DNA from: Cyclospora cayetanensis
Taxonomy: Eukaryota > Apicomplexa > Conoidasida > Eucoccidiorida > Eimeriidae
NCBI RefSeq assembly: GCF_002999335.1
Contig: NW_020312043.1
Span: 62,001 to 126,000 of the forward strand
Length of the DNA: 64,000 nt
Direction: 5' to 3'
How positions within the stretch are numbered: the first letter of the stretch is position 1; the number at the start of each line of letters is the position of its first letter. The notes beneath the pieces were generated by a model, which ran no database searches, was not told where the DNA came from, and was given only the letters and a program-made list of their open reading frames with translations. Both the position numbers and the translations under genes were made by a program. Positions 36,299-45,758 of the stretch are shown piece after piece.

Positions 36299-36597
36299 GT
36301 GTATGTATGTTGTCTATGTTTGTATGTTTTGTATGTTTGTATGTTTTGTATGTTTTGTATGTTTTGTATGCATGTATGTTGTCTATGTGTGTATGTTTTG
36401 TATGTATGTGTTTTGTATATATATATATATATATGTGTATGTATCTCTTGTATGTATGTATTGTCTGTTGCGCATATATGCTGTATATGTTTTATATGTA
36501 TGTATGTTGTGTATGCATGTCTGCCGTGGCTGTATGTGTGTTGTGTATGTATGTATGTATGTGTGTATGTGTGTGTGTATGTGTGTGTGTATGCGTG
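36299..36597. repeat. TGTA/TATG microsatellite
   Basis: About 300 bases of repeated TATGT/TTGTATGT units ending in a GTGTGTATG run. The repeat opens spurious Tyr/Val/Cys-rich frames. Confidence 0.92.
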
Positions 36598-36724
36598 CAC
36601 CTTTACGGGCAGCAACGGCAGCAACAGCAGCAGTCGCAGCAGCAAAAGCCAGGGGGAGCTGACGCGCGGTGCCGCCAGCAGGTTAGATCCTTATTAATAG
36701 TGACCTTTGCCGTTACTTAGCAGG

Positions 36725-38940
36725 ATGCACGCAAGCAAATGAGGTAGTTCTCATGATGCGATCGGCCAGTGGCTGGGCGGGCTATTTGCCGAATGCTGAT
36801 GTTCTACTGTTTGCACATGCATCTGAGGATCTCAAAATTCTGCGTAACGAAACCACCAACCTGTGCAGTGACTTTCAAGGTTTCTCATGTCTCGTTATTG
36901 AAGTCACCTTTGCGTGCTTCACATAGCGCTGCGTGAAGCACACAGGTCCGTTGCACGGGTCGTATTGTGTGCAGAGAAGTCTGCTCCCCAAAGAGATGCA
37001 TTTAGTCACCGAAGTGCTCGAGGGCGAAGTCCAGGTGGGCTGCTGCTGCTGCGGCTGCTGACGACGATGGTACTGCAGCTACTGCATGCACACACAAGCC
37101 ACGTTTTTACGCGTCGTGCTGCCTGCTGCCATGCGCGCTGTCAGTAGTGGTCACACTTTTAGTTGTTCTGCTAAGCGCCTTTATGTCCACGGTGCTTTTT
37201 GGCAGGGTTCTGCGTCGTACGGCTTTTGTTCAGGGGACAGCGGCTTCCTTATACCGTGATTTGGATGGCGACGAAGCTGTCGAATTTTTCTCTGTTGATG
37301 CTTTCGGGTGGGTTTAAGAGATTAGGCTTGCGGATTGGGTGGGAGGGTCTCACGGCTGAGCGTGTGGGGTGCGTACCTAGTAATTCGGATGACGCGAGGC
37401 TGTAGCCGACGAAGCCTTAGGGCGTAGACTCGGTATTTGGCATCGAATTCGCGGCTTTTTGTGCGCTACAGCCGCCCCCAGAAGATACCAGTGGCCGCTT
37501 TGCAGCGCCTTGGACGCCGACCGCTCCCCAAGTTGCTCTGAAAGCGTAGGGTTCGCTAATTTAGCGCCTTGCTTGTAACAGCACGGCAGAGCAGCATCAC
37601 CTCCCGTCCTGTCTTTCTAACCCCCCGCCGAGGTTCCAGCACCGCTTAGTGGGTGGTGGCTTCTGGAGGATCTGCGGCATGCGGGGAGCCTTCATGTGAG
37701 TGCAGGGCTTCCCTGGGGAGCTCTCCCTTCCCAAGAAGGAGGGGCCCCCCAGAGGCCTGGAGCAAGCCAGTGTATGTGTTGATCTGGCGCTCTTGGGCAT
37801 GTTGGCTGCTATGCCTTTTGTTAACTTTTTGGCTTTCTCAAGTACACAACTATGTGGTCCGCAAGTGCTTTTCGAGCACTGGGGGTCGCGGATGTAGCAC
37901 TCTACATCGCCATCAGCAAATGCGCGTTTTGCGCTGCACTATAGTACGCTTAGCGGCAACAATAAGGCGTGTGTTGCAACTGGTGCTCCCTCCAAAACGG
38001 AACGGCTGGTAGAGTCCAAATTGTACAAGTCCTTGGCTTTTGAAGCTAGTAAGCCTTCGTGGATAAGGCCCTAAAATGTGCTGGCTGGGCTGTCTAAAAG
38101 GCACTACGTGTGGGTGCGGCAGCTCTGATAGCGGGGTGGGGGCAGGGGGGCCGGGAGGGGCGTTCCCCTGGGGGGGATACGGGTGGTTGTGCCTTAATAC
38201 AAATACCTAACTGTGCAAGGCTTTCCATTTATACTTGCCTATTCCGCATGTTTTTTCTCCTGTCGTTACGGTCTCTGCCTTTTCTCCCTAGATAATTGGT
38301 GAGGCATGCGCTAAAACACAGCGCAGGGCCGCATCAAATGACCCAGATACGTGAGCCTGATGTGACTCCTGACGCACAGCGTTTATGCTGTGACTTGATC
38401 CACGCTGTAACACCCCATCTAAGGTTCCATAGGGAGATACTCAGCACCACACTCATTGCAGTACAGTAGAAAGTTATTCATCCTCTTACAGAAAAGCTTT
38501 GTCCTTCGCATTTTCCCCACCTCTAGGAGTTTTCCACAGGAGGGGAGAGTGATAGCTCGAGTGCGCGTAGATGCACCGGATAAGCACTTCTAGCGTTCAC
38601 AAGCATAAAGTTTGAGTCTCCTACTATCGAGCTAAGAGTGGCTCGAAGTATGCAAAAAATATGAGAAAATACCAGTTCGCCAAATTCTTCAGGATTTTCC
38701 ATCATGCTAGTCATATTAGCGATTAGCAAAGCGTAGCCTAGCCCACTACTTTTACTACAATTTGGCTTTGGCTATCGTCTAACGTGAGTCCCCGCTCCTT
38801 TCATGAAAATGGGAAAAAATGGCTGCAAATTTGAACCACATAAATTCCAAACCTTGTGGAGGACTAAGACACGCTTTGGCATTTTGAATACACTAGTTAT
38901 CCCCAGCTGACTAATGGTAGAAAGGTGACTCCTTGGTGTG
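36725..38940. other. gene-poor region
   Basis: No open frame above 120 codons and no recognised domain. A G-rich/C-rich patch with GGGGCCCCCC lies near 37740 and a GGGG-rich stretch at 38135-38180. I see nothing else up to the solo LTR. Confidence 0.4.
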
Positions 38941-39175
38941 GCTACTCATTGATCTTATGCGTTGCAGGGTAGCATCAAATCAGTACGGTATAGCTCAGCG
39001 TGGTGTGCCTGTGCACTGAATGAGATGTGCAACTAGCTGTGAATCCTCCGAGAGGTTGAAGGGTGCAGCTACGCGCACTCTGGCTGCCTCTCTCCTGTGT
39101 GGGGAACCCTGAGGAATGGGGAAAGAAGAACCCTTCCATACTCTACTCTCAATAACTTTGTTCAAATTTTTAGTT
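38910..39175 (+). repeat. solo LTR of the chromovirus family
   Basis: The best-preserved landmark is ATGTGCAACTAGCTGTGAAT at about 39024. It is followed by GGTGCAGCTACGCGCACTCT and a terminal CTCTCAATAACTTTGTTC. The copy A 3' LTR and 5' LTR share the same order. No gag-pol sequence was found on either side, so it is interpreted as a product of LTR-LTR recombination. Confidence 0.68.
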
Positions 39176-40204
39176 GGCTGAGAGGCTAAGTCTCGTTTTA
39201 TGGGGATCGGTGATGGGTGTTTTTAAGCCTGGATTCCTTCTGCGAGCAGCTGGAAACACACAAAAGATACCTCGCCTTGTCCCAGTCCCATCCCCGGCCT
39301 CAAAATCTGGACTGCAGATCCCTAGCCGTGAGTGGTGACATGCCAGCTACAAATCTTCTAATTGCCAAACCATTCTGTACTACGAGGGTGCGTAGCGCTG
39401 AGCTTCTACGCTCTGCAGGGCGCAAATGGACCCTGTTCGGTAAATCCCCTATTGTTCTTGCATCTTTGATAGAAGCGATACATTTTTAGAACGGATTCCT
39501 AAGATATAATCTAGAACCCACGCATGTGAAGGGGAGCGTGCATACTAATCAAAACCCCTGCAGGGCTGAAGCCGGTGTGCCTTCGCAAAAGCGCAGAAAC
39601 TGAGGGAAAGGCGAACAGTGCGGACGTTTTCAGTGCATTTGATTCGACCAAAGCCATAATTACGCTAGAAAATGTGCTTTATCTGGTAATCTCTTCTCTT
39701 TCGCTTATTGCAACGTCTCAGGTGTCTGTCCACCCCCCAGGCAGCGGCGAACTGCTGGTTTTGGCCAAGTTCTCCCGCTTTTTCGCGTTCTGCCTCTCCG
39801 GCGTTTCTACAGCTTCAAATTCTCTAGACAGTTCAAATTGCTCAGTCATTTTCCATCATACATAACGCCGATTTCAGTTAAAAGTACAAACTTTACCCCG
39901 CGGGAGGAAGCAGCAGGCAGGTGACCCAGACAGCTGCATATGATTGAACGCACTTCAGTTTCCTCTACTCTGGGGACAGCCCGTGAAATATTCTTGGAAA
40001 TATGCGTCAGTGATAAGAGAGTCGGCGATACCATGATTCTTTTTGCCAGGGTTTCACCCTGAATCGAAAATTTGCAGTGGACCATCCCAGCTATTGCAGC
40101 TCCACAAACACACCCGTTTTATTTCAGGTAACCGGCCACTCAAGCGCTGATCCAGGTGTATCTGCACCGCAGCGTTGCCCGAGGTGCACACTCATCTCGA
40201 GGAC
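39176..40204. other. intergenic region upstream of the Kazal gene
   Basis: Short open frames at 39217-39489 and 39575-39865 (plus) have no domain. A TTATTTCAG acceptor-like sequence at about 40123-40131 lies just before the Kazal gene, so part of this stretch may be an upstream intron or leader. Confidence 0.35.
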
Positions 40205-40878
40205 ATGATGCTCGATTGGGATGAGCAACCCGCAGCCCCCCGCAAATCACCCGCACAACAGCTGCAGCAGTCTTCCGCTGCAAGCAACAGCGGGCCTATT
40301 TCGCCTTTAAGCCCTCTTATCAGGTGCAGCGTCCGAATCTATTCTACAGGATCCCCCTGCCTGCGTCATTCCTGCTGTGCTCCTCCACCAAGCAGTACAC
40401 ACCGCCACGGGGGGCCCCCTGAAGGCCCTTCTAAAAACCGGCTACCGACGAGAGCCTTCAACGGTGCTAGGAAAAGCTCTTATATGTCTTCTGGCGCTGC
40501 TTCAGTGGCATCAGAAGAAACAACGCCTTCCAGAACTGACGGCAGCACTACACATTTTGGTGGCAAGGCCTCCAAGACAACGCAGAGCACCAGCACGGCA
40601 GCGGCAACAGCTGCTACAGCAACGGCAGCGCTTAGAGTTCCTGTGATAAATGCAGCTGCCCATTTAAAGCGGATTTGGCTGGTTGCTGTCGCCTTTTTAC
40701 TGCTGGTTTTAAAGGATACTGGAAGTGCTACGGCGGAAGCAATCATTAGGGGAACTGCTTCGAGTCCTGAGCAGCAGCAAGAGGGCGAAGGACGGCGCCT
40801 GCAGACAATTCCTGCTGTTGCGATGCAGCATCAAATGATGCAACAGCAACTCATGCAGCAACAGCTGCATCGGCGCGT

Positions 40879-40911
<33 letters not shown>

Positions 40912-42493
40912 CATGCAGCAGCAGTACATGCAGCAGCTGCAGCAACAGCAGCAGCTGCAGCAGCAGCAGCAGCTGCAGCAACAGCAGCAACTGCAGCTAA
41001 TGATGCAGCAGCAAGGGCAGCAATTGCCTACGGGGCTGCCACAGCAGCAAGCGGCCTCGCAGTACGGTCCTCAATGGCAGCAGCAGCTTCCCAAGCAGCA
41101 GTTGCAGCAGCAAGGCTGGACACCATATCAGCAGCAGCAGCTGGAGCAGCTTCAGCAGCAGCAGCAGCAGCTTCAGCAATTGCAGCGACAGCAGCAACAG
41201 CAGCAGCTGGAGCAGCTGCAGCAGCTGCAGTGGCTGCAGCAGCAGCAGTACATGCAGCAGCAGCAGTACATGCAGCAGCAGATGCAGCACCAGCCTCCGT
41301 ATCGTGCATCTGCAGGCGCAGTCAATGCGGCTGGATTGAATGCAGGCATGGCTGTCGCGCCAGAAATGACGAGTGCTGCCTCGGTGGGAAGGCAAGCAAA
41401 GCCGCTTTCCCCTACCGCAGCAGTCCTCATGAATAGCTTGCGAGGAGTCTTGGGAGACTTGTCTGCATCGGGCAGCAGATTTTCTGTGGAGCAGCTGACG
41501 TCGCTGGTGCTGCAGCACCTGCCGCTGCAGCAGCAGCGACAAATATACCTGCAGCTGCAGCAGATGCTGGCCCCCGAGCAGCAGCAGCAGCAGCACCTGC
41601 AGCAGCGGCACCAGCAGCAGCTGATGCAGCAGCAGCTGATGCAGCAGCAGCAGCTACCAGTGCTGACTTCGCAGGAAGCAAGCGACCTCACCAGAGCGAC
41701 AGCGCTCATGTCTGCCGCCGCTGCGGCTGCAGCAGCACAGGAAGAAGAGTTTCTAGGCCAGAGCGTAGATCCCTGTACTCCTGTTGAGTGTCTGGGGGCC
41801 CCCGTAAACAGGGGGCCCCCCGCTTGCGGATCTGACGCAGTCACCTATGAGAGCCGCTGCGCACTGCTGACGGAGGTCTGTCGGCTCAGCAGCACTGGCA
41901 ACAGCAACACCCATCATCCTGCGACTCCGCTGTTTTTGCTGCACGAAGGGCCGTGCGAACCTGGATATCAGTCGCAGCAACAGGGAGATTCTACCGCCAG
42001 TGCGTCTCCTGGCCGCAGCGCCACGAAGAGCAGCACGCCGCCTCCCTCTCAGGAGCAACAGCAAAACCAGCAGCAGCAGCAGCAGCAGCAAGAGGGAAAG
42101 AAGCAGCAACGCTGCAGGATCAACTGTCCGTCGGGAGGCGTCAGGGTTTGTGGAACGGATGGGCAAACCTATGCGAACGAATGCGAACTCGAAGCATACT
42201 CATGCCTGCAGCAGCAACATATTCGCCTAAAGCACATGGGGCCATGCCCGAGGGCATCTAGTGCTGCTGCTACTACGCCTGCTGCTGCTGCTAATACGCC
42301 TGCTGCTGCTGCTGCTGCTACTACGCCTGCTGCTGCTGCTACTACTACGCCTGCTGCTGCTGCTACTACTACGCCTGCTGCTGCTGCTACTACTACTACG
42401 CCTGCTGCTGCTGGTGCATCCTCGTCACCAGCGCGAGGCAACGTAGCCTCGCCGCAAGATGCGACCACGGACAATCATAAATCTGCACTCTGA
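40205..42493 (+). CDS. polyglutamine protein with two Kazal-type protease-inhibitor domains
   Basis: Kazal domains are small disulfide-bonded serine-protease inhibitors of secreted proteins. From the ATG at 40205 the frame gives 762 residues. A hydrophobic segment (IWLVAVAFLLLVL) near residue 170 could act as signal anchor; a later start would make it a signal peptide. Next come Gln-rich runs over about 220 residues, a non-repetitive helical stretch (SVEQLTSLVLQHLPLQQQRQ), more Gln, and two Kazal modules. Module 1 has DPCTPVECLG, then CGSDAVTYESRCALL. Module 2 has INCPSGGVRVCGTDGQTYANE and ends GPCP. The Cys spacing and CGTDGxTYxNxC signature are intact in module 2; module 1 is longer before its last Cys. 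The tail is a Thr/Ala/Pro repeat. Secreted or surface-exposed inhibitor is inferred; target protease unknown. Confidence 0.88.
42261..42415 (+). repeat. ACTACGCCTGCTGCTGCT coding repeat in the Kazal gene tail
   Basis: Irregular tandem units of GCTGCTGCT plus one to four ACT codons plus ACGCCT encode runs of Ala, Thr and Thr-Pro. A mucin-like stalk is possible but only inferred from composition. Confidence 0.85.
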
Positions 42494-42525
42494 TGCATAT
42501 ACCCAGGGATTCTTTGGATGCCTCC

Positions 42526-42780
42526 TCACGGCTCCCGACCTTTCTGGCGCTTTACTCCATGCGAATGCAGTGCCCCTGTTAGCGGTATCTGGAGCTGCTG
42601 CAGATCGAGACGCTGCAGTCGCTCGGTAAAGAAAGACTGAGAAAGATCTGCGGGCAGTGGAATGGAGGGCAAGAATTGCTGCTGCACTCCCGCTGTTGCC
42701 TGTGGCGCATGCAGCGACAAGGCGCGCGGCAGCAGCAGCAACAGCAACAGCAGCAGCGGCGGTGCATAGCGCTTCATCAT
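42526..42780 (-). CDS. small secreted protein, 84 residues
   Basis: On the minus strand, from ATGATG at 42780, the frame opens with MMKRYAPPLLLLLLLLLPRA and then LSLHA, a textbook signal peptide. The mature part (FLPSIPLPADLSQSFFTERL, RLDLQQLQIPLTGALHSHGV) is about 60 residues with no Cys and no known domain. It converges on the Kazal gene, whose stop lies only 32 bases beyond this one's. The Leu run derives from a CAG tract on the opposite strand, so part of the signal could be a low-complexity artefact; the balanced mature part argues for a real gene. A GTAAAG near 42560 could be a donor, but the sequence beyond is the Kazal gene. Confidence 0.42.
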   Translation of the reverse strand: MMKRYAPPLLLLLLLLLPRALSLHAPQATAGVQQQFLPSIPLPADLSQSFFTERLQRLDLQQLQIPLTGALHSHGVKRQKGREP

Positions 42781-42799
42781 CGCAGGGAGACAATAATTT

Positions 42800-44416
42800 T
42801 CAATGGCCCTTCAACCCAAAGCACTCGTTTGCACTGTGTTAAAACCACTGCGTTCTACCGGCAGCAACACCTTGTCTTGTGTGCAACACACGAGAAGCAG
42901 TAAGAAAAAGAGATCCAAATGCCAGCAGATGCTGTTGTTGCTGCCAGAAGCGAAGCCGTACTTGGGCTTGGCGGCTGCTTCGGGCAGAAGGCGCTGGCTC
43001 GTAAAAAATGAGACAGCTTCCCGAGGCGCTGCACACGCAGCTTAAATGCCAAATTTTTAACATGCTTCGCGCGCTGCCTGAGCCGAAAGGCTGGCAGCTC
43101 TATTCTACATTATCTTTTTAAAGGGCCGGAACAGTTCTTTATACCTCTCGGTGACCAAGACAGTTAGAACCACACGCAGAGCCGGCAAAAGTGACGTTGC
43201 GTTTGTGGCCGTGAAAAGAGCTGTCGACGCACAATGAGCAATAGGCAGCAACGACTCAGAGGCACAGACAGTGCCAGCCTGCCTGCTTGCAGGCGGCCTT
43301 CAGAAATAGCACAGAAGAAGGCAACGCGGGGTGTCCTCTCTTTGAGCACACACCGTTGTTGCCCAGCGCGCTCAGTAGTCTCCGCAGAGAGCTACGGGAA
43401 GAATTGGATGGGCGGGCAGGAAAAACAGAAGTGTAGCGGTTGAGGGCGCTCTGTTTCAAAAAACATATATCGCGCTACTAATACCAAATGCTGTCTGAAA
43501 CGAGCGGAGGGGGATTTTACAGATGCCGAATGCCACGCGCACCAAACAAGCTCTGCAGATAGATGGCTCGCTCACTTGATATAGATGTATGGTTATGCAC
43601 ACATTTCTACAAGTCTGTGTTTAGGTGTCTGCGCGCCGGTGTCTTCGAAAGTGTAGCCCTGCTTCCTGGGTGACCGCAAGAATTGAGTGCTAACAGAGCA
43701 GCGTATATAACTCTATGACAAGGAAGACATATATGTATATGTCTTCCTGTATATATACCACATCAGAGCGAGGCCAATCCCTATCTTTGTAGCCTTCACC
43801 TCCATCTACGTGCTGGCAAACAGGATGCTCCTGAGGAGCCACACGAGCCTAGTAGGTGCAGATGGAAGCCCTTGGAGGCGCTGCGCGCATTTTGTCTGTC
43901 TAGGAGACTTCCAAAGATGAGGGCGGCAAGCGCTGGACTAAGGCCTAACACCTTCCCCGGTCAGACCAAAAAGAACCCCCGCCAATCGCTCGTCACGCGT
44001 AGTGCACTGCTGCAGTGTCCGAAACTTTGGAGCTTCATGATGGTGGGGAACGTGTAGCTAAGGGAAGGAAGGAAGCTCACGGACGGAGGATTTCTGTAGT
44101 GGACTGCGCTGCACTTCGGCATTCTCCATAAAACTATTTTTAAACTTCCGATTTAGTAAGCAAGAGACTCGTTGGCTTGCTCGTTAGAGGGTTTTATTTA
44201 CTGCAGAGAACTGACGGCTTGATGCGAAAAGGCGTAATTTTGTGTGCTTTTACGCTAGAGGCCACGCGCTTGTGGCTATGCATACTTAGAGTACTCAAAA
44301 GGTTCGAGGACGCGAACCCTTGATTTTCTCGCTCTTCAGGTCGGAAAATCTGAGTACCGAGAGCGGTGGAAGGAGGGTGATTTTTGCTGAAGACGTCAAA
44401 ACTTGTCAAGCTTTTT
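42800..44416. other. intergenic region
   Basis: No secure gene. A TATA-rich microsatellite occurs at about 43725-43757. Open frames are below 85 codons and lack domains. The last part should contain the promoter of the small membrane-protein gene. Confidence 0.4.
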
Positions 44417-44903
44417 ATGCAGGGGCCTCCATATGGGTGTCTTAGATGGAGGCCCCGCACGGGCTGGGTACTCTGCCGAACGTCGCACCATCTGGAAAAG
44501 GGTCCACTGGGATCAAGCCTGGCTGCTACAGACAGTCTTTATTTCAAGTTTGACGCCTACAGCCTCGGAAGCACGCAACCTTGCTTGCTCACGGTGAGGC
44601 AGCGTGACTGCCTGTTTGGCGCGTGTGCCCCCGTCAGTTCTGCCCTACAGATCTCCTCAGCGGATCTTCGGATCAGAGAATTTCTGGCTGGGTGTGCTGC
44701 TCCAAGAGAGGCTTCCAGCATTTCTGTGCGTGCAGTGTCTCGCGTTGATTGTTTGCTTCGTCACATCGGGGGCCTTGGAATCGAAATGCCTAAGCGGTGC
44801 GCAGAAGCATCGCGAAGAGGACGCCACACGACGCCCGACCAAGCCCCTAAAATTCAATTATGCTGATTATCAAGTCTACAAAGCAAAGACAAGCAGGTGG
44901 TGA
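44417..44903 (+). CDS. hypothetical small membrane protein, two exons
   Basis: I do not recognise the family. Exon 1 (44417-44593) begins MQGPPYGCLRWRPRTGWVLC and ends at ACG before a GTGAGG donor. Exon 2 (44661-44903) follows a CCTCAG acceptor in the same phase and begins RIFGSENFWLGVLLQERL. It has one hydrophobic segment (LPAFLCVQCLALIVCFVTSG) and a basic C-terminal tail ending NYADYQVYKAKTSRW. Total 139 residues. The non-repetitive C-terminus looks like real coding sequence; the start and splice choice are inferred from phase only. Confidence 0.42.
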
Positions 44904-44945
44904 GAAGAACAGACGCGCCGCTCTGCACTGCCCTGCCGTGCATCT

Positions 44946-45575
44946 ATGGCCACGACGGCGTCACTTGGCAGGGGTCGCCCTCGTGAAGCTTCAGCGTTGC
45001 GTGCTTCTTCGTGGTCTCTTGAGCGCTTAAAATTCAGAAATTTGTGTTTAAGGTTGCAAACGCAAGAATGGTTTGCATTTAAACCTCCGTTTCCATTGAG
45101 ATCATCCCTGGCTGCCCTCGCTGCGGTGTGCCTCCTTCCCCCCGGCCGCTGGTGTGCTCGCGTCCACACTCTCCTCACGCCGGCAGCCCACGCGGCAGAT
45201 GCCAGCCTTCCCGACGCCTCTGAAATGCAAATTCTGCCAGAAAGTCGCTTTTTTAAAGTCATAGAGTTCACCACTTTGTCTTGGGGTCCCCATATCCGCC
45301 CTGCGTTTCGTTGCTCCCTAGGTGGCAGCCGAGCGGCGTTTTGTGGGGGGAAGCAGAGGGGAAGGGGGAGACTGCGGTTCTCCCAAGAAATCTCACGGCG
45401 GCACAAAGCTACACACCTCGGACAAAGTCACACGCATGCGGCTGCTTGCCAGCGGCCTGTGTGTGTTGCGCTTTCCACGAGCATTGCGAAACGAGCAGCA
45501 GAGCAGCAACTAGACTGCCACGGCACGAAACAGCAGCGTGTGCTCTCGCTGTTTCATCCCTCCTTTTCCGCTTGA
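44946..45575 (+). CDS. possible hypothetical protein (209 residues)
   Basis: An ATG at 44946 opens 209 codons with a moderately hydrophobic stretch (SSLAALAAVCLLPPGRWCAR) and Arg/Ala-rich surroundings. The opposite strand is also open over 44876-45406, and no domain is seen. It may be chance coding capacity of GC-rich DNA between two genes. Confidence 0.22.
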   Translation: MATTASLGRGRPREASALRASSWSLERLKFRNLCLRLQTQEWFAFKPPFPLRSSLAALAAVCLLPPGRWCARVHTLLTPAAHAADASLPDASEMQILPESRFFKVIEFTTLSWGPHIRPAFRCSLGGSRAAFCGGKQRGRGRLRFSQEISRRHKATHLGQSHTHAAACQRPVCVALSTSIAKRAAEQQLDCHGTKQQRVLSLFHPSFSA

Positions 45576-45717
45576 TCTTACTTTTTTCGACGTAGAACCT
45601 TTAATTTTGGCTTCGGCGAGGAAAATTCCACGTCCGTCTTCCCTCGCTCTACGACCTTCCTCATAGCCTCCCGGCTCCCAGCAGGGGCCCCCCTTCCTCT
45701 GCCGCCGACGGGGGCCC

Positions 45718-45752
45718 CCAGCAGCAGCAACAGCAACAGCAGCAGCAGCAGT
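45718..45752 (+). repeat. CAG tract in the 5' leader of the branching-enzyme gene
   Basis: A run of CAG/CAA triplets ends a few bases before the inferred start codon at 45759. It lies outside the proposed coding frame, so it would be transcribed but untranslated. Confidence 0.75.
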
Positions 45753-45758
45753 AGTACT

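Noticed and set aside
36840..37040. GTTATTGAAG on the plus strand as a further reversed LTR
   Set aside because: Only the terminal motif resembles the family; the other ordered landmarks are missing.
40709..42474. Minus-strand poly-Leu, poly-Ala and poly-Cys frames over the Kazal gene
   Set aside because: Antisense readings of CAG runs and of the Thr/Ala repeat.
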